In this document: in pieces, positions 17,557 to 27,300 of the stretch
Layout: every line of letters begins with the position of its first letter
Numbering within the stretch: the first letter of the stretch is position 1
Assembly (NCBI RefSeq): GCF_013343715.1
Contig: NZ_JABUNR010000002.1
Location: forward strand, 248,001-312,000
Length of the DNA: 64,000 nt
Direction of reading: 5' to 3'
From: Mesobacillus harenae
GTDB taxonomy: Bacteria > Bacillota > Bacilli > Bacillales > Cytobacillaceae
Translations under genes and position numbers: made by a program
Notes under the pieces: model-generated
Told to the model about the DNA's origin: nothing
The model's input: only the letters and a program-made list of their open reading frames with translations
The model's database searches: none

Positions 17557-18522
17557 TTAAGGCAAATCCTTACCCGTAATCAGCACTTCGGATACCACGC
17601 CATTCTCATGATAAATGCTCAGTGAATATTGACCAAATTCCTGGTTCTCCGCACTTGCAAGACCTTGGGCTTTCAAGAAATCCTCAACTTTTACATTTAC
17701 CGGCATTTTCAAGATTTTAAGCCTTTCATTTTCATCAAACCCTAAATAAAGATTGAATCGCTTATAATAGTAATAGGAACCCTTTCCATCTTCCCCTTTA
17801 AAGATATAGTTAGGAGTCCCAAACCTCCTAGAAAGCTCATACTTACTGGTACCAATTGGCAAAGGAACTCCTTCTATTAAACCAATCTTTGCATACTCTA
17901 AAAATTCTTTTGAAAGTAACTTTTCATTATTTGTCCCAATATCAAGTTTAAATGATAAAAACTTTGATTGGGAAAACAACTCTTCATCTGAATACATGTC
18001 CTGACCTTCGGATTTCAATCCTAAAAGCTCTGCAAAAGATACATCCTGCTTCCCTAAAATAATTTCATTCACTTCATTATTCTTCATGTTTAGGACTATT
18101 TTTTGATTACCCGCTGTCAGAAAGATAGAAGGATCCTCTCGCCCTTCCACAGTGTACTCAAATAAATCAAGATTCGGGAAATCATTAATTAGTACTTCCC
18201 TGTGCATACCTACTTTTATATCATCAAGTATGGCAAATTCATTATTTTTAGTCGCAATAAATCTTGAATGATTATGCTGATAATATACCTTCAAGTCCTC
18301 GCCAGGAAAATAATGAAAAGTTTCTTTCTTTTCTCCGGACTCTCCAATGACATCAACAATATTGCTCATGCTTTCTCCAATACCAAAACCAAATACCTTC
18401 ATTTCATTACCAACTGACCGATACTCGGACTCTACAATTTCCTTTGTTTTTAGTTTCAGGCTACAGCCCGAGACTAGAATTACAAAAGAAATTAAAAACA
18501 GCAGCACTTTTCTAACCGTCAA
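17557..18522 (-). CDS. Lipoprotein of unknown function, about 321 aa
   Basis: Predicted lipoprotein: hydrophobic leader followed by the lipobox LVSGC, then a soluble domain. Two similar segments contain short G-x-S/T-x2-(N/E) turns (GIGESMSNIVDVIGE and PIGTSKYELSRRFGTP) with aromatic strands such as GSYYYYKRF. These resemble the small repeats of DUF4309-type Bacillus lipoproteins, but I am not sure of that family. The start is probably TTG at 18522, spaced from GGAGTGG, rather than ATG 18528. The gene overlaps the end of the membrane polymerase gene, so it is cotranscribed and may assist export or assembly of the polymer. Confidence 0.6.
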   Translation of the reverse strand: MTVRKVLLFLISFVILVSGCSLKLKTKEIVESEYRSVGNEMKVFGFGIGESMSNIVDVIGESGEKKETFHYFPGEDLKVYYQHNHSRFIATKNNEFAILDDIKVGMHREVLINDFPNLDLFEYTVEGREDPSIFLTAGNQKIVLNMKNNEVNEIILGKQDVSFAELLGLKSEGQDMYSDEELFSQSKFLSFKLDIGTNNEKLLSKEFLEYAKIGLIEGVPLPIGTSKYELSRRFGTPNYIFKGEDGKGSYYYYKRFNLYLGFDENERLKILKMPVNVKVEDFLKAQGLASAENQEFGQYSLSIYHENGVVSEVLITGKDLP

Positions 18523-19900
18523 TGACATCCACTCCGTTCCTGCTGTTTTTCCCCTTTTCTTTCATTTCTCCAAATCTATTCAATAGAAAAATGATTAACA
18601 GAACACCCCAAAATCGAGGGGTAACGAAATCTGCTCGATAAAGAGACGTAATCAATAAATGGGTTAATTCCAGGAGAGCTATAAAATAATAAATATTCTT
18701 TCGTGCATTTTTAAACAAGGAGAGAAGAAGTATCCCAAGGCCCAGAACAATTAGGCTAAAACCTATTAATCCATTTTCAAATAATAAGTCAATATACATA
18801 TTATTTGAAGATGTACTCACACTTCCGGTGTTCGGCAGTATTTTGCTGCTAGCCAGAAATTCAAAAGAACCAGGTCCGTAACCAAATAGTGCAGAAATAA
18901 TGGAATGGTCGAACAACCAAAATATCGGCATTACATACATATAAATTCTGCTCGATTCTTCTGGATTAAAAAGACTGTCTAAACGTCCAATAATCGGGCT
19001 GAAAAAACTTGCAACGAGTCCAGGCTTCGCAAGGACTACAATCACTATTCCCGCAAAGGTAAAGGCGAGCAAGTACCACAAATATCTTTTAGGAAATTTC
19101 GGATGAAACATTAGAAAGACAATAATAAAGGCAACTAATATAGCCAAATTCAAGTAAGCACTCACAGAAAAAGAAAATAAGAGCACAACTATAGAGGGTA
19201 TGGCCAGTAGGAGTACATAAATCCATTTTCTTTTAAAAGCAAGATATCCGAGTACCAGCATATCAATAATGATTGGACCAAGATAGCTCGGTTCATCCGC
19301 AAAGGATGTTAGCCGGAAATTAAAGAAAGTTATGCCGCTTACGCTATGAACGTATGATCGGGTATCAATATCCAGGAAGGGAATTCCAAATAAAAAATAG
19401 GTTAACTGCCAAAGGCCGATAGCTACCATGAGAAATATAGATAATGGATACGCTAATATTGTCCTAAGAGTTTTAATTCTCCCAATTTGGCTTAACGAAT
19501 GGTACCCAAAGTAGACCATTGCAATAAAGGCACCGTAGTAAAGCATTCTGGTAACCATTGATTTTTTCAAGTATGCTGTATATTCTGTACTATTAATTGT
19601 TATTTGAGTATAAAATGCTGATAAAAAAGATAACAAAATCGAAAGCGTGAATAGTAGCATAAATATCTTTATCAGTCTGTCGGCGTCGTATGAAGATCGA
19701 TTATTCCTCCATAAAAAACAATAAACTAGGAATAAAAAAGCCATACCGAGGGTAAGCACTGCAGGGGTAGGAATTGGCAGCAAATGAATGTATGGGTAAG
19801 AAGTTGTAAACTGTATCAACGATAGATATACTGCAAAGATGACTAATATAACAATCTCAAAGACTGATTTGACTCCGGGAGTCTTTAGGCGGTTTTTCAT
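18512..19900 (-). CDS. O-antigen ligase/polymerase-like membrane protein (Wzy family), 462 aa
   Basis: Polytopic protein with about 11-12 hydrophobic helices. The large extracytoplasmic loop contains SFADEPSYLGP and, near residue 350, FGYGPGSFEFL followed by SSNNMYIDLLFENGLIGF. That G-x-G plus N-x-Y-x2-L-x3-G-x-IG pattern is typical of the Wzy_C/O-antigen ligase family. It probably polymerises or ligates lipid-linked repeat units exported by the flippase at 12878, although it lies on the opposite strand. It forms an operon with two lipoprotein genes (19928 upstream, 17557 downstream). Which polymer it acts on cannot be read from sequence. Confidence 0.78.
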   Translation of the reverse strand: MKNRLKTPGVKSVFEIVILVIFAVYLSLIQFTTSYPYIHLLPIPTPAVLTLGMAFLFLVYCFLWRNNRSSYDADRLIKIFMLLFTLSILLSFLSAFYTQITINSTEYTAYLKKSMVTRMLYYGAFIAMVYFGYHSLSQIGRIKTLRTILAYPLSIFLMVAIGLWQLTYFLFGIPFLDIDTRSYVHSVSGITFFNFRLTSFADEPSYLGPIIIDMLVLGYLAFKRKWIYVLLLAIPSIVVLLFSFSVSAYLNLAILVAFIIVFLMFHPKFPKRYLWYLLAFTFAGIVIVVLAKPGLVASFFSPIIGRLDSLFNPEESSRIYMYVMPIFWLFDHSIISALFGYGPGSFEFLASSKILPNTGSVSTSSNNMYIDLLFENGLIGFSLIVLGLGILLLSLFKNARKNIYYFIALLELTHLLITSLYRADFVTPRFWGVLLIIFLLNRFGEMKEKGKNSRNGVDVIDG

Positions 19901-19927
19901 AGATAAACTCCTTTATTGTTAGACCGG

Positions 19928-20287
19928 TTAGTTATTCGGAATATAAGAAATTTCTTTTAGATAGAGCAGGTTATCAACTTCTTCCCACTCGGTCATATAC
20001 ATAAGATTTTGATTTTTTCTAAACCTGTAAAGCTTATTTTCGACTACTATATAGGAAGTACTATATTTCGAGGATAGTTCCTCTTTAAGATATTGGAATT
20101 CATCAACTGTAACTGTATCTTCATTACCAAGAATTTGTTTAAATTCATTCCACTCCATTGAGGGGACATTATTCCTTATATATTGATCTGCTTCAAGTAA
20201 ATTTCTAAACTTTAAAGGTTCCTGTTCACAAGCAGATAAAATAGAAATTAGCAATAATCCAAGCAAAAAATTGCGTAAAAATTTCAA
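19928..20287 (-). CDS. Small lipoprotein, about 119 aa
   Basis: N-terminal leader FLLGLLLISILSAC is a clear lipobox; the mature part is about 100 polar residues with no domain I recognise. The start is probably TTG at 20287, seven bases from AGGAG, rather than GTG at 20296. It is first in the operon with the Wzy-like protein and the second lipoprotein. The pairing of lipoproteins with a polymerase suggests an envelope complex, but no function can be assigned. Confidence 0.6.
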   Translation of the reverse strand: MKFLRNFLLGLLLISILSACEQEPLKFRNLLEADQYIRNNVPSMEWNEFKQILGNEDTVTVDEFQYLKEELSSKYSTSYIVVENKLYRFRKNQNLMYMTEWEEVDNLLYLKEISYIPNN

Positions 20288-21232
20288 AGCTGTCACTCCT
20301 CTTAAGTCATATTCCCCTAATTACTTTAACAAAATAATTCATTTTTCTCCAATAAAGATTAAGTTTCGATAAAAAAAAACAAAACTTTCCATGCTTCTAG
20401 GTAATAAATAGTATATTTTTACACTGTAATACCCGTCTTATTGGAAGAAGAGATGTTGATGAATGAGGATTGATGCACATTTAGACCAACCATAAAAATA
20501 ACAAAACAAAAAAATCCTAACTCAATAAATCGCAGCTGAAGACTGCGTCAATTAGCGTACTCTAAAGTTTCCCCCCAGATACAGAATATACTCCAATTTG
20601 AGGAATAATATAGTTAGGCAGTTTCTATTTTAAAATGCGCGAGTCGCTTTTTGTGTCGATATTGCACGAAGTTTTCAAAAACGATTACAGGCAAACATTC
20701 GCTACCCGCAAATAATGTAAAGATTATAAGCATGTAATATTATTATCTTACCAACGACGTAAAAATCGTGTGGATTTTGAATGTAAAAGCGCTAATTGAA
20801 TAACTAAGCATTCGGAGAGTATATAAGTAAAAATCAGGGTATACAAAATTATACCCAAAACCTGCAATAACCAGGTAAATCGATTCAAGTTTTAAAACAT
20901 TATTCTAGGATTATTAGAGCCTTTCCTAATCTGTAAATCTATTGATTTTCGAGGATCATATTCCTTAATACCGATTCAAGTGCAAAAAGAAGATCGGTTC
21001 GGACTGTCCGTAAGACATAGTGAGCCTGATACTGTTAAATAGTTAATTTTTTTGTACTCACCCTTACAGACAACACAAATGCAAGGTTGAATCAAAACCA
21101 AACAATGGTAAGTTCATTTCATTTAGGTGTTTGCTGTTTTAGCAAATGTCTCTATCTAGATCAAAGGACAAGGCTATCACTTTTTTAGTTTTTCCTGCTT
21201 AGAAAATAGAATACTCTTAAAGGATGAAAAGT
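20288..21232. other. Long AT-rich intergenic region with no recognised gene
   Basis: About 940 bases between the divergent lipoprotein and GtrA genes. I found no ORF with a credible ribosome site, no riboswitch I recognise and no transposon ends. A short hairpin (TTTGCT/AGCAAA near 21130-21150) lies in the GtrA-proximal part. It probably holds both promoters. Confidence 0.35.
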
Positions 21233-21655
21233 ATGAAACCAAGCCTGTCAATTTTCAAAGACAAACAAATTATTAATTACCTTATTTTCGGAGTATTAAC
21301 CACTCTTGTCAACTTTACTGTATTTATTGCTAGTTTTAAATTACTGAACATTAACTACCAAACTTCTACTGTAATTGCTTGGTTTTTGGCTGTCCTGTTT
21401 GCTTTTATAACAAACAAGCTATTCGTATTTAATTCGAGGTCATTTAGCCTCCAATCTCTTTCTAGAGAGTTTTTGACTTTTTCAGCCTTCAGGATATTAA
21501 GTTTAGGAATCGACCTTTCGATTATGTTTATAATGATCGACCTGCTTACAGCCGGAGAAATTTTTTCAAAGATTACTGCTAATGTAATTATTGTCTTTTT
21601 CAATTATACAGCTAGTAAATCCTATATTTTCAAGAATGAGAACGCAGCTAGCTAA
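21233..21655 (+). CDS. GtrA-family membrane protein, about 140 aa
   Basis: Small protein with four transmembrane helices of the GtrA/GtcA family: FGVLTTLVNFTVFI, IAWFLAVLFAFITNKLFVF (the hallmark NKLFVF), a third helix after REFLTF, and FFNYTASKSYIFK at the end. GtrA proteins help move polyprenyl-phosphate sugars across the membrane. The ATG at 21233 has AAAGGA eight bases upstream, better than ATG 21224. It sits 44 bases ahead of the YfhO gene; with the GtrB-like enzyme at 16471 it completes a three-component glycosylation system. Confidence 0.9.
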   Translation: MKPSLSIFKDKQIINYLIFGVLTTLVNFTVFIASFKLLNINYQTSTVIAWFLAVLFAFITNKLFVFNSRSFSLQSLSREFLTFSAFRILSLGIDLSIMFIMIDLLTAGEIFSKITANVIIVFFNYTASKSYIFKNENAAS

Positions 21656-21699
21656 CAAAAGGAAAGTTGCTTAGACTACCTTTGAAGGATGTGATTATC

Positions 21700-24252
21700 T
21701 TGCATAAAAATAAAATAAACACATTCCTGCTTTATTGCGCTGTTTTCTTCATCCCAATTATTATATTTGGCGTTTCAATGGCAAATCAAGAAATTTACCC
21801 TTTCGGCGGGAAAACGTTATTAATCTCTGACATGAACAACCAATATATCGAGTTTTATGCTCACCTTCATAATGTTTTAAATGGAGAAAAAAGTTTGCTA
21901 TACAGCTGGGAAGCAGGCCTTGGAGTGAATTTCATTGGTATTTTTGCTTACTACTTGGCCAGTCCCTTTTCACTTTTGATTGTTTTTTTTAACCAAGACC
22001 AATTACCAGAAGCGATCATTTTAATTACATTAGCGAAAATAGGTACCTCTGCGATGACCAGCTTTTGGTTTATGAACCATTTATATAGAAGCCGATTTAG
22101 TACTTTCATTTTTTCTATAATTTATTCACTTATTTCTTTTAACATTGTTTATTCATTTAATATTATGTGGTTGGATGGAGTAGTTTTTCTGCCAGTAATT
22201 CTCTTGGGAATAGAAAAGTTACTGAAGAACAATGATATTAGACTGCTAACCCTTAGCCTGGCACTCGTTTTTATTGCGAATTTTTATATTTCTTATATGA
22301 CAGGACTTTTCGCTGCTATTTATTTTATATATCGGCTGATCATTAGCCAACCTTCAATAAAGCTGTTTTTAAAAAAAGGAGTGTTTTTTTTCGCTTCAGT
22401 GTTTTTAGCTGCGGGATTAGCAAGCATTTTGATATTGCCGACATATATGGCATTACAAAACTCCCCCAATAGTCCTCTGAGCCCAGACACCAATTTCATT
22501 TTCTTATTTGATTTATGGGACTTATATGGAAAGCTTTATAATGGTACATATGATTCGTTAATTCATGGGCTTCCCAATATTTATGCCGGTTTATTTGTAC
22601 TGGTCCTTCTGCCCGTTTATTTCATCAATAATAAAATTTCAGTAAAAGAAAAACTGCTCTCTCTTTTAATAGCTGTAGGATTAGTACTTAGCTTTGAATT
22701 AACTTTTTTGAATTTAGTCTGGCATGGTTTTGATCTTCCAACATGGTTTCCTTACCGGTATTCTTTTGTTTTTTCTTTTTTTATCATCTTCCTGGCTGCA
22801 CGGGTATATTCTGTATTTGATAAAACAATGAATTTTGCTATTCTTATTTCTCTTTCATTCAATTTGTTTATGATAGTTTTTCTAAGCCGATTTTCAGCTA
22901 ATGTAATGAAACCGGAACTAGTTTGGTTTAATATTTTGTTCACTATAATTTTCAGTGGCTTGCTGTTTTTTCAAACAAAATTACCTGAGAAAAAGAAAGT
23001 TGTTCAAATCTTAATCTTACTAGCTGTCTCGTTAGATTTATTAAGAAATACTGGAATAATGATGAATGAAATGGACAGTCAATTTGGTTATTCTTCGAAA
23101 GGGAGTTACCATTCGTTCCCTGCCGAATATGAGGAAATGATTCTGGAGATTCAAAATAAAGATAAATCATTTTACCGTATGATTCCAACAATTAAGAGAG
23201 GACACAATGATTCTTTTAGATTGGGGTATAAAGGTATCGATCACTTTAGTTCGATGGCAAATGGCGAATTGCATCATTTTCTGAATAAAGCTGGGTTTAC
23301 TGCGCTTGGAAATTATTTTTGGGTATCTTCGACCGGTTCTACCATTGTGACTGAGTCATTATTTTCCATTAAATATATAGCCTCCAACCACCTTGTAACC
23401 AAATACGGTTACAAACTTAACAGTAGTGAAAATAGTTATTACCTTTATGAAAATGATTTGTATCTTCCGATTGGGTTTATGCTCAATCAAGGGCTCCTTT
23501 CAAATACTGCACTGGAGCAAAATCCTTTTGAAATCCAAAACAGCCTGTTGGGATCAGATAATGGAAAAAAAGAATACTTCCAAGAGATCATGCCTGTAAA
23601 AACCACTTTTACGAATTTAGAGGCTATATCAAGCAAGGATAATATCCAACAATATAAGAAAAAGACAGATATGGAGGATGGTCAAATAGAGTTAAAATTT
23701 AACCTGGATAAAAATCAGACAATTTATACTCACTACAGCGGGACCGATGCTGAATTAGAAGTAAACGGCAAGGAATACGGGATCTATCCCCGCACCAATA
23801 ATAATGGGGCTCTATCATTAAAAGCCGAAGAGAATCCATTAAGCATCAGGCTGAAATTCAAAGAACAGGATATCATATTAACTGGATTAAAATTTTACGT
23901 TCTCGACAAACAGCTGTTTGAAAAGAGGGTAACAGAACTGCAAAATAACTCTTTTGAAGTGTTGGATTGGTCAAACCGGTCGATAAAGGGGAAAATTGAT
24001 GTAGCGAACGAGAATCTTCTTTTCTTATCCATTCCCTATGACCCAGGATGGTCTGTAACAGTGGATGGGAAACCAGCAGCGGCGGAGAAAGTCTTCGGGG
24101 CTTTTATAGGAATACAGCTAGACTCAGGCGAACGGGAAGTAGAACTTGTCTATACACCTCCCGGACTGAAATCCGGAATAACCGTTTCAAGCCTTAGCCT
24201 TTTGGTTTTCATTTTTTACTGTTTATTCCGTAGAAAATCTAAACAGAAATAA
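21700..24252 (+). CDS. YfhO-family GT-C membrane glycosyltransferase, about 850 aa
   Basis: Large membrane protein with about 13 helices in the first two thirds and an extracytoplasmic C-terminal domain, ending in one more helix. The early loop LLISDMNNQYIEFYAH and GVNFIGIFAYYLASPFSLL are typical of YfhO. The mature C-terminal domain has a beta-rich segment (SIPYDPGWSVTVDGKPA) common to the family. YfhO proteins transfer a sugar from polyprenyl phosphate to lipoteichoic acid outside the cell. A frame start exists at TTG 21667, but TTG 21700 follows an AAGGATGTGATT site and begins at the first helix, so I prefer it. Partners are the GtrA (adjacent) and GtrB-like (16471) genes. Confidence 0.9.
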   Translation: MHKNKINTFLLYCAVFFIPIIIFGVSMANQEIYPFGGKTLLISDMNNQYIEFYAHLHNVLNGEKSLLYSWEAGLGVNFIGIFAYYLASPFSLLIVFFNQDQLPEAIILITLAKIGTSAMTSFWFMNHLYRSRFSTFIFSIIYSLISFNIVYSFNIMWLDGVVFLPVILLGIEKLLKNNDIRLLTLSLALVFIANFYISYMTGLFAAIYFIYRLIISQPSIKLFLKKGVFFFASVFLAAGLASILILPTYMALQNSPNSPLSPDTNFIFLFDLWDLYGKLYNGTYDSLIHGLPNIYAGLFVLVLLPVYFINNKISVKEKLLSLLIAVGLVLSFELTFLNLVWHGFDLPTWFPYRYSFVFSFFIIFLAARVYSVFDKTMNFAILISLSFNLFMIVFLSRFSANVMKPELVWFNILFTIIFSGLLFFQTKLPEKKKVVQILILLAVSLDLLRNTGIMMNEMDSQFGYSSKGSYHSFPAEYEEMILEIQNKDKSFYRMIPTIKRGHNDSFRLGYKGIDHFSSMANGELHHFLNKAGFTALGNYFWVSSTGSTIVTESLFSIKYIASNHLVTKYGYKLNSSENSYYLYENDLYLPIGFMLNQGLLSNTALEQNPFEIQNSLLGSDNGKKEYFQEIMPVKTTFTNLEAISSKDNIQQYKKKTDMEDGQIELKFNLDKNQTIYTHYSGTDAELEVNGKEYGIYPRTNNNGALSLKAEENPLSIRLKFKEQDIILTGLKFYVLDKQLFEKRVTELQNNSFEVLDWSNRSIKGKIDVANENLLFLSIPYDPGWSVTVDGKPAAAEKVFGAFIGIQLDSGEREVELVYTPPGLKSGITVSSLSLLVFIFYCLFRRKSKQK

Positions 24253-24288
24253 ACAATCCAAACCCGAAATTCCGGATTTGGATTGTTT
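24251..24288. terminator. Terminator after the YfhO gene
   Basis: Inverted repeat AAACAATCCAAA / TTTGGATTGTTT with an inner CCG/CGG stem, directly at the stop of the YfhO gene. Confidence 0.75.
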
Positions 24289-24359
24289 AACTTTAAATTT
24301 AGAGTTGTTCTTAGACTCTGTCATAATAACTATCGTCTTTTCTAGACAGAGCTCCTGAA

Positions 24360-27300
24360 TTATCTGACTATATTCTCCAAAATTAACTCTACCTTGCCAT
24401 ATCCGGTGTTATCAAAATATTGGACTTCAATCCAATGTGTATTCTGATGGCCGTTCTCTGACATAGCGCCGTCAACAATATTTACTGCTGCAATATCCTC
24501 ACGGAAGGCACTATTGCTCCACCGGTCCAATACCAGCTTCCCATCCACATAGACACGAATTCCGTCATCTGCTCTCGCACGCAGGATATACTCTCCAGCT
24601 GGGATTCGTTTTGCCGTAGTGTAACGCGCCGAAAAATGATCTGCCGGGACTCCCTTGCCAGGACTGCCGAGCCCAAAGTCCTCAAGCAGGTTCTTCGACT
24701 CGCCAACAGGAGCGAGAGTCCTGGCCGCAACTGGAACTCCCTTTAAACCGCTGTTCGGATAATAGTACGCAAGCCAGGAGTCCAATTGGACCACATCAGA
24801 GAACACGGCCGCATTTCCGGTACTTTCATAGTAATGGGTTTTGATTTTGTGCTCCCCCTCCGTTACATCCGTCCATAAAGACCTGTTAATAGCACCGCCA
24901 GAGTCTCCCCAACGGTTAATGAGCCATTTTCCGTCTGCTTCAACCTTTATACCATCATCGGCCAGTGTCTGGATGAAATAATCCCCAGCTCCGTAATGCT
25001 GTGTTTGGTCAAACTCTGCCAGGAAGTAATCCGCCGGAACTCCTGCTCCGGGACTGCCTGCTCCCCAATTATAATGAACCTCCCCGCCTGCTTGGACAGG
25101 ACTTTTTACGAATGGTTTGTAATTAAGCTCCAAAAGAGCAGCGCCGGAATTTTCGAAATACTCTACCTTGATGGTATGCTGTCCTTCTGTTATAGCTGCT
25201 TTTCCTGTTTTTAGGGTTCCAGATGAGTTGGCCCATGAATTAATAACCAGCTGGTCATCCACCCAAATCCGAATTCCATCATCAGATTTTGCCTCAAATA
25301 AATATAACCCTTCCTCGAAATATTCCCTTTTCGTAAATCTTGCGGAAAACTGGTCTGACTGTATAGCTGGAAGCGGGGAACCATATCCCCAATTAAAATT
25401 GAGGTGTTCTACTTGATTAGTTGAATCGTCACCCCCTATTATATACGGAGCCCCCTGGAGAGACATGTTTGGATAATATTCTCCAATCCATGTTCCTTCA
25501 TTGTTAAAAGGCTGCAAATAGAATTCTACTTTTCCTTTACCTAAAGAGTCATAGTACTGAACTTCAATCCAATGTACATCTTTTTCTCTCTCATGGGCTT
25601 CCTGCCGGTCTGATAAAGAAATTTTTATAGCATCCTCCCGGAAAGCACTATCACTCCATCGGTTCAATACCAGCTTGCCATCAACATATACCCTAATTCC
25701 GTCATCAGCCTTCGCCCGCAGGATATACTCTCCAGCTGGGATTCGTTTTGCCGTAGTGTAACGCGCCGAAAAATGATCTGCCGGGACTCCCTTGCCAGGA
25801 CTGCCGAGCCCAAAGTCCTCAAGCAGGTTCTTCGACTCGCCAACAGGAGCGAGGGTCCTGGCCGCAACTGGAACTCCCTTTAAACCGCTGTTCGGATAAT
25901 AGTACGCAAGCCAGGAGTCCAATTGGACCACATCAGAGAAAACCGCCGCATTTCCGGTACTTTCATAGTAATGGGTTTTGATTCTGTGCTCCCCCTCCGT
26001 TACATCCGTCCATAAAGACCTGTTAATAGCACCGCCGGAGTTTCCCCAGCGGTTAATGAGCCATTTTCCGTCTACTTCAACCTTTATACCATCATCGGCC
26101 AGTGTCTGGATGAAATAATCCCCAGCTCCGTAATGCTGTGTTTGGTCAAACTCTGCTTGGAAGTAATCTGCCGGAACTCCTGCTCCGGGACTGCCTGCTC
26201 CCCAATTATAATGAACCTCCCCGCCCGCTTGGACAGGACTTTTTACGAATGGTTTGTAATTAAGCTCCAAAAGAGCAGCGCCGGTATTTTCAAAATACTC
26301 TACCTTGATGATATGCTGTCCTTCTGTTATAGCTGCTTTTCCTGTTTTCAGGGACCCAGATGAGTTGCCCCATGAATTAATAACCAGTTGCTCATCCACC
26401 CAAATACGAATTCCATCATCAGATTTTACCTCGAATAGATATAACCCTTCCTGGAAATATTCCCTTTTCGTAAATCTTGCGGAAAACTGGTCTGACTGAA
26501 TAGTTGGAAGCGGGGAGCCATACCCCCAGTAAAAACTGATATCATCGATTTTATTAGCTGAGTTTTTCCCTCCCAATATGTATGGAATACCTTGGAGGGA
26601 TAAGTTTGGATAAAACTCGCCAACCCAAGTGTCCTCTGCTACATTGTCGGCAGGCTCCAGCCCGAATTCTACTTTTCCTTTACCTAAAGAGTCATAGTAC
26701 TGAACTTCAATCCAATGAATATCTCTTTCTCCCATTTGAGCTTCCTTCTGATCTGATATCGCCATTTTTATGGCATCCTCACGGAAGGCGCTGTTCGTCC
26801 ATCTGTCCAAAACCAATTTACCGTCCACATATACCCGTATGCCGTCATCAGCCCTCACTCGCAAGATATATTCTCCAGCCGGGATTCGTTTTACCGTAGT
26901 GTAACGGGCCGAAAAATGATCTGCCGGTACTCCTTTGCCAGGACTGCCGAGCCCAAAGTCCTCAAACAGGTTCTTCGACTCGCCAATAGGATCGAAAGTT
27001 CTGGCTTCAACTGGAACTCCCTTTAAACCGCTGTTCGGGTAATAGTACGCAAGCCAGGAGTCAAATTGGACAATATGTGAAAAAACAGCTGCATTACCTG
27101 CCTTTTCATAATAATGGGTTTTGACATTATGCTCACCTTCTGTAACATTGCTCCAAATAGCACGATCAATCGCTCCGCCGGAGTCACTCCACCGATTAAT
27201 AAGCCACTGATTGTCAACTTCAACCTTTATGCCATCATCTGCAAGTGTTTGAATAAAGTAGTCACCAGTATGGTAGTAACCAGACTGATTAAAAAGAGCC

